Notes: a model not told the origin generated them from the sequence alone. Positions 1 to 8,700 are shown, counted from the first letter of the stretch. The stretch is DNA of 9,618 nt from Candidatus Poseidoniaceae archaeon (GCA_029250345.1 JAQXFL010000011.1:1-9618); one strand, 5' to 3'. A program made the numbers and translations.

Positions 1-542
1 TTGACGGTACTGCATTCCGTGGAGAAAAGGAAAGCAGCCTACGTGATGGTCTTGTCCGAAACGGACTTGCACACACAGGCCGTGAAATAATGGTTAACGG
101 AGAAACTGGTGAATCATACCCTGCTGAAATTTTCGTTGGATGCATCTACTATCAGAGACTCCACCATCTTGTCAGTTCCAAGATTCACGCCCGTTCCCGT
201 GGACGTGTTCAAATTCTTACCCGTCAACCAACCGAAGGACGTGCCCGTCAAGGTGGTCTTCGATTTGGTGAGATGGAACGTGACTGTCTGATTGCACACG
301 GTGCTTCGATGGTCATCAAGGACCGTCTACTCGATGAGTCTGACGGTATTGACATGTTTGTATGTGCTCAATCTGGGCACATTGCATGGTACGATCCAAA
401 ACGCCGAACCTACGTCAGTCCAGTTCATGGAGATGGTGCAGAAGTCTACAAGGTACAGACTTCCTATGCATTCAAACTTCTACTGGATGAAATGAAGAGT
501 CTCGGGGTTGCCATGAGACTAGAACTGGAGGACCGAAGATGA
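1..542 (+). CDS. rpoB: DNA-directed RNA polymerase subunit B (RpoB), C-terminal part, truncated by window edge
   Basis: This is the C-terminal 179 residues of the second-largest RNA polymerase subunit, which forms much of the catalytic cleft and contributes its C-terminus to the mobile clamp. The reading frame is open to the left edge (first full codon at base 3), so the ATG at base 90 is internal and not the start. Diagnostic stretches are FVGCIYYQRLHHLV, KIHARSRG, LTRQPTEGRAR and GGLRFGEMERDC (about 252-287), the universal RpoB/Rpb2 C-terminal signature, followed by SYAFKLLLDEMKSLG near the end. The stop codon overlaps the rpoA1 ATG by 4 bases (ATGA), indicating translational coupling. Oddity: the clamp zinc motif, normally CxxC...CxxC, reads CxxS (363-374) and SxxH (417-428), so only one cysteine remains. 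Whether the subunit is intact or split into B'/B'' cannot be seen here. The family assignment is certain. Confidence 0.97.
   Translation, partial: DGTAFRGEKESSLRDGLVRNGLAHTGREIMVNGETGESYPAEIFVGCIYYQRLHHLVSSKIHARSRGRVQILTRQPTEGRARQGGLRFGEMERDCLIAHGASMVIKDRLLDESDGIDMFVCAQSGHIAWYDPKRRTYVSPVHGDGAEVYKVQTSYAFKLLLDEMKSLGVAMRLELEDRR
526..531 (+). promoter_or_regulatory. Shine-Dalgarno site for rpoA1
   Basis: TGGAGG lies inside the last codons of rpoB and ends 7 bases before the rpoA1 ATG at 539. It supports that start and shows that the overlapping gene has its own ribosome entry signal. Confidence 0.75.
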
Positions 543-3500
543 GCCGAAGAACAACACTAATCCCAAAGCGAATTGCACAAATTCGCTTCAGCTTGATGGA
601 CCCGAGTGAAATCCGTAAGATGTCATCTGTGGAAGTCAAGACTCCAGATACCTACAAGGACGATGGACGTCCATACAACCAAGGATTGATGGATTCCCAC
701 ATGGGTGTCATCGAACCTGGCTCGGTCTGTCCAACTGACAACTGTAAGTACGACGAGTCGCCTGGTCACTTTGGCCACATCGCTCTGGAACTTCCAGTCA
801 TTCACATTGGATTCGTGAACCTCATCAAGACCGCTCTGAAGGCAACTTGTTCGAAGTGCAGCAGAATTTTGTTGCACGACACCCCGAGTACTCACCCTTC
901 AAACCCTGAATTGAGTGAGCAAGATTACTACCGAACACGTATCCGTGATATCCAAATCAAGCACGGTGTCGGTTCGACTGAATTTGCTAAGATCATCAAG
1001 GAAGTCGAGAAGGTTACGACCGGAACCCGACGTGGACAGTGTATGCACTGCCAAGCTATGCAAGGCAAGATTATGCTTGATAAGCCTACGACCTTCAAGG
1101 AAAAGCTGGAGTCGCAAGGTGCAGGAAAGGCAGAGATTGAGCGTAAACTCAATCCTCGCGATGTCCGAGAATGGCTCAGCGCAATTCCTTCTGATGATTT
1201 GATTTTCATTGGTATGGACAAGCAAAACCGACCTGAATGGATTGTTCTCAAGGTTCTACCAGTTCCTCCAATCACCGTTCGACCATCGATTACTTTGGAC
1301 AGCGGAGACCGCTCCGAAGACGATTTGACGCACAAACTTGTTGACGTGCTGCGAATCAACCAACGATTGCGTGAAAACCGAGATACTGGTGCTCCACAAT
1401 TGATTGTTGAGGACCTTTGGGAACTGTTGCAATACCACATTACCACCTACTTCGACAACCAAACCTCTGGAATTCCACCTGCTCGCCACCGATCCGGTCG
1501 AACTCTGAAGACACTCACGCAGCGTCTTAAGGGTAAGGAAGGCCGATTCCGTAGTAACCTCTCCGGAAAGCGTGTTAACTTCTGTGCTCGTTCAGTTATC
1601 TCTCCTGATCCATACTTGGGCGTCAACGAAGTTGGTGTCCCAAAGAAGATTGCAAAGGAACTGACCGTCCCTATCCGTGTTACATCCCGTAACCGTGAAC
1701 AGATGCGTCAAATGATTCTCCGTGGTCCTGATGTTCACCCTGGTGTGAACTACATCATCCGTGGTGACAACCGACGTGTTCGAATCAACCAACGCAGCCG
1801 TTTGATTAACGCTGGATTCCGATGCCACAACCCTGAGTGTAACGAAGAAACAACACTTCGCCCAGACATGCATCAATGCCTTCCAGCACCAAACTTCTTG
1901 CCAGGTCTCGTCATCAAACCTGAAATCTTTGTTAATCCTGACGGAACTCAAGAAACCAGCTACGTCGTTGACGACGAAGCAACTCTTGCAAACCTTCGTG
2001 GTGAAGACCTTGATTCTCAGAAACTCGCTGAAGACGATCCTCGTGCTAAACTCCACTACCGTTGGATGCACGAATTGGCTCAAGCAGACAAGGTTCATCC
2101 AGACCCACACCCAGAACATCTCCAAGTCAGCTGCCCTCACTGTGGTAGCCCGGCAGACGAATGGGGCGACCAAACACGTGTCGAAGACCGACTTTCAACC
2201 ATTGACCGCAACGGAAACCCGAAGCCTGGTCTCTTGGTAGAACGCCACTTGATTGATGGAGACGTCGCAATTTTCAACCGACAACCATCTCTCCACAGAA
2301 TGTCGATGATGGTCCACGAAGTTCGAGTTATGGAAGGTCACACCTTCCGTTTCAACCTCGCAGTGTGTACTCCGTACAACGCTGACTTTGACGGTGACGA
2401 AATGAACTTGCACGTTATTCAATCTGAAGAGGCTCGTGCCGAAGCAAAAATCTTGATGCGTGTCCAAGAACACATCCTAACCCCTCGATACGGTGGAGCA
2501 GTTATTGGTGGAATACACGACCACATTTCTGGTGCTTACTTGCTTTCGCGCCCAGGGACCCTCATCAACCGCCGACACGGACTGGAAATGCTCGGTAACA
2601 TCGATTACACCGGAGAACTCCCTGCAATTGTCAAGGACGAAAACGGTAAGGAATGCTTCCGTGGACAGGACATCATTTCATTGATTATCCCAGACAACAT
2701 CCACCTGCGATTCCGCAGCCGTTCCAACGACGACGTGGTTGTCAAGAACGGAATGGTTGAAGGAACACTGGACAAGCGTGCAATCGGTGCTGAAGACGGA
2801 CGTCTCCTCGATGCTATCGTTCAAACCAACGGACCTGAACTCGGTGCGAAGTTCCTTGACGACTTTACCCGCCTTTCCATCGCTGCGTGTACTTCGCTCG
2901 GATTTACCACCGGTATTGACGACGAAGATCTCAGTGCTGAGGCTCTGCAGTCGATTAAGAACGCAAACATCGAAGCGGGTGTGCTTGTTCAAGCAGCACT
3001 CGACAAGTTCGGAAAGGATGGTCGTGGATACGAAACACGGCCTGGACGTACACCTCGAGAAACGCTCGAAGAAGATATCATGGTCATTCTCGACCAAGGT
3101 AAGCAAGAAGCGGGTGACGTGGCAAAGAACGAACTGGCTCAGTCCGGTTCGACCAACGCTGCAGTCAACATGGCCATTTCTGGTGCTCGTGGTTCAATGG
3201 ACAACCTCAACATGATGGCTGGTTCGATTGGACAAGCAAAGGTTCGTGGTAAGCGACTTGAGCGTGGATACAACGAACGTGTTCTACCTCACTTCCGCCG
3301 TGGTGGACGTGCAGCTGCAGACCGTGGTTTCATCTCGAGTTCTTTCAAGCGTGGTCTTGAGCCTACGGAGTTCTTTATGCTCTCCATTTCTGGCCGTGAA
3401 TCTCTGGTCGATACTGCGGTTCGTACTGCAAAGTCCGGATACATGCAACGCCGTTTGATTAACGCAATGGATGATTTGAAGGTCTACGATGATTCAATGC

Positions 3501-3736
3501 TCTCGGTTCGTAACACTGCAAACCGTATCATTCAATTCAGCTACGGAGAAGACGGAATTGATCCGTCCCGTGGTGTGCACGGTTCTCCGTTCAACATCGA
3601 TGTTATCGTCGATGAGGCTCTCGGAACCGAAGGTGCAACCGTTGTTGAACGTGATTCCTTTGAACGTGAAGAAAAGGAAGACGACTTCGGTGGCATCGAG
3701 TATGAAGATGCTGGAACAGAAGGAGGCGAAAACTGA
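539..3736 (+). CDS. rpoA1: DNA-directed RNA polymerase subunit A' (Rpo1N)
   Basis: This is the N-terminal part of the split largest RNA polymerase subunit, which holds the catalytic magnesium site. The active-site motif YNADFDGD is at residues 613-620, with Asp616, Asp618 and Asp620 as metal ligands. Other hallmarks are SPGHFGHI (74-81), GKRVNFCARSVISPDP (343-358), ERHLIDGD and FNRQPSLHRMSMM (568-591), and the bridge helix ending in DTAVRTAKSGYMQRRL (958-973). The clamp-head zinc cysteines are present (104, 107, 168, 171). At 1065 residues it is longer than the usual roughly 880-900. Most of the excess is an insertion at about residues 422-560 with CX4C (429, 434) and CPHC (532-535), plus an acidic tail from about 1031. 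The first zinc site is altered: Cys64, Asp67, Ser74, His77, where the family has C, C, C, H. The bridge-helix start reads FFMLSISGRES rather than the usual FFFHAMGGREG. No intein splice motifs are visible. The start is fixed by the SD and the 4-base overlap with rpoB. Confidence 0.97.
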   Translation: MSRRTTLIPKRIAQIRFSLMDPSEIRKMSSVEVKTPDTYKDDGRPYNQGLMDSHMGVIEPGSVCPTDNCKYDESPGHFGHIALELPVIHIGFVNLIKTALKATCSKCSRILLHDTPSTHPSNPELSEQDYYRTRIRDIQIKHGVGSTEFAKIIKEVEKVTTGTRRGQCMHCQAMQGKIMLDKPTTFKEKLESQGAGKAEIERKLNPRDVREWLSAIPSDDLIFIGMDKQNRPEWIVLKVLPVPPITVRPSITLDSGDRSEDDLTHKLVDVLRINQRLRENRDTGAPQLIVEDLWELLQYHITTYFDNQTSGIPPARHRSGRTLKTLTQRLKGKEGRFRSNLSGKRVNFCARSVISPDPYLGVNEVGVPKKIAKELTVPIRVTSRNREQMRQMILRGPDVHPGVNYIIRGDNRRVRINQRSRLINAGFRCHNPECNEETTLRPDMHQCLPAPNFLPGLVIKPEIFVNPDGTQETSYVVDDEATLANLRGEDLDSQKLAEDDPRAKLHYRWMHELAQADKVHPDPHPEHLQVSCPHCGSPADEWGDQTRVEDRLSTIDRNGNPKPGLLVERHLIDGDVAIFNRQPSLHRMSMMVHEVRVMEGHTFRFNLAVCTPYNADFDGDEMNLHVIQSEEARAEAKILMRVQEHILTPRYGGAVIGGIHDHISGAYLLSRPGTLINRRHGLEMLGNIDYTGELPAIVKDENGKECFRGQDIISLIIPDNIHLRFRSRSNDDVVVKNGMVEGTLDKRAIGAEDGRLLDAIVQTNGPELGAKFLDDFTRLSIAACTSLGFTTGIDDEDLSAEALQSIKNANIEAGVLVQAALDKFGKDGRGYETRPGRTPRETLEEDIMVILDQGKQEAGDVAKNELAQSGSTNAAVNMAISGARGSMDNLNMMAGSIGQAKVRGKRLERGYNERVLPHFRRGGRAAADRGFISSSFKRGLEPTEFFMLSISGRESLVDTAVRTAKSGYMQRRLINAMDDLKVYDDSMLSVRNTANRIIQFSYGEDGIDPSRGVHGSPFNIDVIVDEALGTEGATVVERDSFEREEKEDDFGGIEYEDAGTEGGEN
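3721..3726 (+). promoter_or_regulatory. Shine-Dalgarno site for rpoA2
   Basis: AGGAGG near the 3' end of rpoA1 ends 9 bases before the rpoA2 ATG at 3736. It decides the rpoA2 start and therefore places the N-terminal helix-hairpin-helix-like segment inside the protein instead of in an untranslated leader. Confidence 0.8.
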
Positions 3737-5295
3737 TGGTCGTAAAGAGTGCAACCAAGAAGAAGCTCATGGATTTGGGCATTGCGGAAAACTATGCTCA
3801 CACCCTTGCTGATGACAAGAAGTGGGACGATGTCAAAATCCTCGCTGCTGGTGAAATCGCACAACTGTGTGAGACCGACTCGGAAACTGCTGCAACCATC
3901 AAAGCAACCATTGATGCTGCGAACAAGAAGGGCGGAGATTCAAACAGCGAAAACACTGGACCAACAACATCAGTCCGACTTCGCCGTACTGGACGCTCCA
4001 TTGCTCGTGCAAAGACGTCCGTTTCTATGACTGAATACAACCTCGAATCGAAACTCCTGGAGTATGAGGATGAGTTGTGTGATGACCCAATTTTCAAGTC
4101 GCTCGTGGCTGCTGTTGAAGACAACGGCTCTGCTCGATTTACAAATCGAATTTTCCACGACCTTACCGTTGCAATTCATGCACGTGGCAAGAAGAAGTTG
4201 ACCAAGGCTCAAGCAAAGAAAGTTGTTGACGAAGCTGTTGTCGCTCTGGACCGTGCGAGCATTGATCCATACGAAGCTGCAGGAATTATTACTGCTCAAT
4301 CGATTGGTGAGCCGGGTACACAGATGACCATGCGTACGTTCCACTATGCGGGTGTTGCGACAGTGAACGTCACTCAAGGTCTACCTCGTATCATCGAGAT
4401 TGTCGATGCACGAAAGGTACCTAATACGCCAACAATGATTATTCGCTTGTCGAAGGATAAGATGACAGATGCTAAGGAAGCGCAAAAGCTTGCTGCAGCC
4501 ATTGAAGAAACTCACACTGTGAACATTGCTACTTTGGAAACTGACGTCGCTCAACGTCGTCTGGTTCTCAAGCTCAACAAGGGTATGCTCAAGCAAAAGA
4601 ACATGACCGGTGCTGAAGTGAAAGACAAGCTCGAACGGGCTACTCGTCTCTTTGTCCAAGCAGACAAGGAAAAGAATCCGTCGACGCTCACCCTCATTCC
4701 TGGTGTGCACTCTGAAGAAGATTTGGCTGAACTCGCTGAGAACCCTCCTTCGTACACCATGCTTTTGCAGCTGGAAGAGAAAATCCGCGACATGCGACTC
4801 AAAGGTATCCCGAACATCACTCGAGCCAACGTCCAACTTGACGACAAAACAGGCGAATACTACCTCTCAACCATCGGTTCAAACCTGACCCGTGTGAGTG
4901 AGATCGAAACCATCGACCGAAACCGCACCTACACAAACAACATCATCGAAATCTTTGACTTCCTCGGAATTGAAGCTGCTCGACAAGCAATCGTCAACGA
5001 ACTCCAAGCAACCCTCGACGGTGCTCGTTTGGAAGTCGATGTACGACACTTGCTCCTTGTTGCTGATGTCATGACTTCCGAAGGTGAAGTCCGTGCTATT
5101 GGTCGACACGGTGTATCGGGTACAAAGCACAGTATCCTTGCTCGTGCTGCTTTCGAAGTTACCGTGAACCACCTGCTCAAGGCCGGTGTTATCGGCGAGA
5201 AAGATTACCTCACTGGTGTTGCAGAGAACATCATTGTCGGACAACCAATTTCACTTGGAACCGGTAGTGTTGAACTCTACTACATCCCTGAATGA
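3736..5295 (+). CDS. rpoA2: DNA-directed RNA polymerase subunit A'' (Rpo1C) with N-terminal HhH-like extension
   Basis: This is the C-terminal part of the split largest RNA polymerase subunit; it carries the trigger loop that closes on the incoming nucleotide. The trigger-loop region ITAQSIGEPGTQM and TMRTFHYAGV spans about residues 185-207, with the conserved His203. Further A'' hallmarks are LPRIIEIVDARK (216-227), RHLLLVADVMT (437-447) and the C-terminal VGQPISLGTGSVEL (501-514). The length is 519 residues against a usual value near 390. The surplus is N-terminal: residues about 9-60 have the pattern of a helix-hairpin-helix domain (LMDLGIAENYAHTLA, then EIAQL and ETAATIKATI). A polar linker (63-79) and a basic segment RLRRTGRSIARAK (81-93) follow. 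The stop of rpoA1 and this ATG share one base (TGATG), with a strong SD upstream, so the extension is translated. Polymerase identity is certain; the HhH call is from pattern only. Confidence 0.97.
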   Translation: MVVKSATKKKLMDLGIAENYAHTLADDKKWDDVKILAAGEIAQLCETDSETAATIKATIDAANKKGGDSNSENTGPTTSVRLRRTGRSIARAKTSVSMTEYNLESKLLEYEDELCDDPIFKSLVAAVEDNGSARFTNRIFHDLTVAIHARGKKKLTKAQAKKVVDEAVVALDRASIDPYEAAGIITAQSIGEPGTQMTMRTFHYAGVATVNVTQGLPRIIEIVDARKVPNTPTMIIRLSKDKMTDAKEAQKLAAAIEETHTVNIATLETDVAQRRLVLKLNKGMLKQKNMTGAEVKDKLERATRLFVQADKEKNPSTLTLIPGVHSEEDLAELAENPPSYTMLLQLEEKIRDMRLKGIPNITRANVQLDDKTGEYYLSTIGSNLTRVSEIETIDRNRTYTNNIIEIFDFLGIEAARQAIVNELQATLDGARLEVDVRHLLLVADVMTSEGEVRAIGRHGVSGTKHSILARAAFEVTVNHLLKAGVIGEKDYLTGVAENIIVGQPISLGTGSVELYYIPE

Positions 5296-5329
5296 TTATT
5301 TTCTACCCATGAGAAACAATGTGGAGTAT

Positions 5330-5334
5330 GGAGG
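5330..5334 (+). promoter_or_regulatory. Shine-Dalgarno site for rpl30e
   Basis: GGAGG ends 8 bases before the ATG at 5343, within the 47-base gap after rpoA2. No convincing archaeal TATA box is visible in this gap, so rpl30e is probably read from the polymerase operon transcript. Confidence 0.75.
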
Positions 5335-5342
5335 AATAAAAT

Positions 5343-5642
5343 ATGGACCTAAGCCGACAACTGAAGAATGCAATTGCAACTGGAAACCTACGATTTGGAC
5401 AACGCCAAGCACTCGATGCGTGTGCTCGTGGTGAAGCGAAAGTCGTGATTTTTGCTGCGAACTGCCCAACCGAATTTATCGATGAATTGCACGCAAATCA
5501 CCCCGAAGTGACCAAATTCCGTGCAAGCATGGTAAACCGTGAACTTGGAATTGCCTGTGGTAAGCCGTTTTCGGTTTCTACCATCAGCATCATCGATGCT
5601 GGTGACAGCGATTTGTTGCAGCTCGAAACCAACCTTGAGTGA
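5343..5642 (+). CDS. rpl30e: Large-subunit ribosomal protein L30e (eL30)
   Basis: This 99-residue protein belongs to the L30e/L7Ae RNA-binding family and is a structural component of the archaeal large ribosomal subunit that binds kinked RNA. Family hallmarks are the N-terminal helix with LKNAIATGNLRFGQRQALDA (8-27), the strand and turn VVIFAANCP (34-42), and the C-terminal ELGIACGKPFSVSTISIID (67-85) followed by AGDSDLL. Length matches the family (about 100). The position directly after rpoA2 is the classic archaeal arrangement and independently supports the call. A good SD precedes the start. It appears to be the last gene of the polymerase operon here, since the next gene is of an unrelated type and nusA, rps12 and rps7 do not follow. 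Confidence 0.95.
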   Translation: MDLSRQLKNAIATGNLRFGQRQALDACARGEAKVVIFAANCPTEFIDELHANHPEVTKFRASMVNRELGIACGKPFSVSTISIIDAGDSDLLQLETNLE

Positions 5643-5648
5643 TTACCG

Positions 5649-5669
5649 TTTTTCAGGCAGCAATGCCTG
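5649..5669 (+). terminator. Hairpin with GNRA loop beside a T run, end of the rpo operon
   Basis: The 73-base gap 5643-5715 holds TTTTT (5649-5653) directly followed by a perfect 6-bp inverted repeat CAGGCA (5654-5659) and TGCCTG (5664-5669) around a GCAA tetraloop. Archaeal transcription ends mainly at T runs, so the T run or the hairpin could mark the 3' end of the operon or trim its message. The T run precedes the stem rather than following it, so this is not a bacterial-type terminator. No clear promoter for the next gene was found in the gap. Confidence 0.35.
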
Positions 5670-5715
5670 CACTTGGTAGCAAAGGTTTGATGTCAGTCGG
5701 CGTAGTCGTTCTGCT

Positions 5716-8700
5716 ATGCGCCCATTGAATACTCGACTCTCAGCACTCTTGCTAACATTTTTGATGCTCGCCTCGGTCGTGGTCTTACAGTATCCTGTGC
5801 CTGAGTCTGTTCTCGATGAAGGGGAATCCGAGGATGTTCAATTTACCTCAGGCCGTGGAACTTCGTCCTCATACCTCTCTGCTGGAGGCTCAAACGCTCA
5901 AAGCATTGACGCCAATCACATTGCAGCACTCGGTTCGGGTGGATGGATTATCGGTTCGGAATACAATACTTCACTTACGTTTGGGACGAATACGCTCCAA
6001 CCAACCTCGCCGTACGCCAACTACGGTGAATTTTTCCTTGCAGTAACCGACGAAGCAGGTGTTTGGCGCTCTGTATTCGGAGCTGATCACAGTTACGGTG
6101 CGGGCGGACTTTCTTTCCTAACCGATGTAGCAGTTGACGTCTCAGGAGATATTGCCATTTCCGGCTACTTCTACGGCGAAATCGCATTCCCAAGTATCCA
6201 AGGGCAAAACATCATCTTGTCCAATACCAATTCTGGTTACCACTTTGAAGGGTTCGTTGCTACGGCGACTCCCAACGGCGATTGGCAATGGGTGAAAGGC
6301 CTCGAAACGGTCGTAAACGGGTCCGGCGAATACAGTTCAACCACCGGTGTTGAATTTTCTGCGAACGGCGATGTACTCTTGACCGGTGAATTTGAAGGCG
6401 AAACAGATTTTGGTGGCATTTCATTGAATGTCTCAAACGCACAAGTCTACGTCACAAGCTATGATTTCGCCTCTGGCTCGTTGAATTGGGTTGTCAGTGG
6501 TGGCGGTGTCGGTGTCAACCGAGTTTTCGATATGGCTCCGACAATGAACGGCGGTGTGAAGATTGCAACAATTTCTGACGGATTTTCTCTATGGGATTCG
6601 ACCAGTTACCTCGCCAAAGGAACAATCGATGCAGTCGTCGTTGAACTTGATTCAAGTGGCGGCCTAGTTGGCCTTGAGGGCTACGGAACTCCAAACGAAC
6701 AAACCATCATCCTGGACGTCGAAATAGACTTCAATGGCGACACTTACTATGCAGGTACGTTCGGTGGAACAATCACAGGTACCGGATGGTCAGCCACCGC
6801 TTCCTATGGCGGTAACGATATTTTCGTGGTACGTGAAGCGGCTTCATCTGCGAACAGTTGGGCGTTTGTTTCTGGTTCCAGTCAAGCTGATGAACCCCAA
6901 GGTCTTGCAATTACTTCCAACGGTTTGGTGGTGTATGGCGGATATATTATTGCTCAACACACTGCAAGTTCGTACACACTCACTCCTTCGAATCACGATG
7001 GATTCGTGGTCGGTCTTTCACCGTCTGGCTCGGCTGAGTGGGCTGAACAGGTTGGTGGTTCTCAATACGATTACGCATGGGGTCTGGCTGTCAACTTCAC
7101 CGACGCAATCGGCGTCGCTGGTTCTTATTCCGGTTCGATGACCCATGCAGGTGCATCAGTCACATCAACCGGTGGCCGAGATGCGTTCATTTGGGCGTTT
7201 GATCCTACTGCACTGAAGGATTCTGACAGCGATAGTATTGTTGACGTGGATGACAATTGTCCTACGGTTTCCAACCCGACTCAAGCGAACTCAGACATGG
7301 ACGATAAGGGCGATGCGTGCGATTCCGACGATGACAACGACGGACTGACAGACAATTTCCCTGACCTTTGTCCTCGGGGTGGCGAATTCAACTGGACAAG
7401 TATGCAAGACACATCCAACCCTTCCGCTTCGACCGATTGGGATAACGACGGTTGCAAAGACGACGTAGAAGACCTCGATGACGACAACGACCAGGTTCTC
7501 GATGTGAACGACATTTGCCCATACACTTCCTATGCTCCTCCACGCCCAACATGGATCTCAGATTCCTCAAACGATCTTGATGGTGACGGTTGCCGTGACT
7601 CTGACGAGGATGTTGATGATGATGCGGATGGTTTCGACGATGTCGAAGACGACTGTCCTACAACTGCTGGAACATCAACGCTCGGTACTACCGGGTGTCT
7701 TGACACAGACAGCGATGGCTGGTCGGACACCTACGATGATTGTCCGAATGAAGCTGGCAACTCAACCCTTGGAGGCAAGAATGCATGTCCAGATCTGGAT
7801 GGAGACGGCTGGTCGAATTCCGATGATGCGTTCCCGAACGATGTGACGCAGTGGTTGGATGAAGATACAGACGGCTATGGAGACAACCAGCAAGGTCTCT
7901 CTCCAGACGATTGCTCTTCAGTCCCAGGCACTTCGACCGTTGACCGATTGGGCTGCCTGGATTCTGACGAAGACGGTTATTCGGATGCTGACTCCACTTG
8001 GTACATCGAAGATGGTGCAGACGCCTTCCCGAACGATGCCACACAATGGGCCGATTCAGACGAAGACGGATTTGGTGACAATTGGGGGAACTCGACATGG
8101 GATGACCGCAAATCCTCGTGGAATGGAATCTACGTCGACGGAGCCACAGAACAAGATGCATGTCCAAACCAGTTTGGAACATCTTGGCAACAAGGAATCC
8201 TCGGATGTCTTGACACCGATTCAGATGGATGGGCTGACTTCATGGATGCCTTCGATAACGACCCGACTCAATGGGAAGATGCCGATATGGATTCATTTGG
8301 TGACAATGAAAGTGGAAACCAACCCGATGCATGCCCATCACTTCCCGGCAACTCAACAGCAGACCGCTTTGGATGCATGGACGTTGATGGTGATGGATAC
8401 TCAAACCCTGACATCACGTGGGGATACGAATTAGGTGGCGATGCGTTCCCTGACGAAGCATCTCAATGGTCCGATGCAGATGGCGATGGTTTTGGTGATA
8501 ATCCTCTCGGAATCACTCCAGATGCTTGCCCAACCGTTCGAGACTCCTCGAGTATTGACCGAATTGGCTGCACAGACACCGATGGTGACGGATACTCCGA
8601 CCCTGATGCTTCATGGACGCTCGCTGATGGTGCCGACGCTTGTATCTCCGGTGCGGGTAATTCTACGGTGGATCGAACCGGTTGTTTTGATGCAGACGGT

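Noticed and set aside
90..542. A separate 150-residue gene starting at base 90
   Set aside because: The frame is open to the window start and the upstream codons encode normal RpoB sequence (DGTAFRGEKE and onward), so this is only the tail of rpoB.
1592..2173. 193-residue minus-strand open frame inside rpoA1
   Set aside because: It lies fully opposite conserved polymerase codons, has no recognisable family features and is a shadow of codon bias in rpoA1.
1802..2218. Intein as explanation for the extra length of RpoA'
   Set aside because: The insertion is only about 120 residues and shows no N-terminal Cys/Ser block, no terminal HN and no following Cys/Ser/Thr at a splice junction; it is better read as an inserted domain.
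5296..5342. L30e-binding kink-turn for autoregulation in the rpoA2-rpl30e gap
   Set aside because: L30e proteins bind kink-turns, but I could not find a convincing C/D-type pair of UGA and GA elements flanked by stems; only a weak 4-bp CCAT/ATGG pairing near the SD is visible.
5186..5434. Small gene across the rpoA2-rpl30e junction
   Set aside because: It overlaps the conserved C-terminus of A'' and the start of L30e in another frame and has no family support.
7688..8182. 164-residue minus-strand frame opposite the TSP3 repeats
   Set aside because: His-, Arg- and Ser-rich translation arises from the antisense of repeated Asp codons; no start signal or homology.
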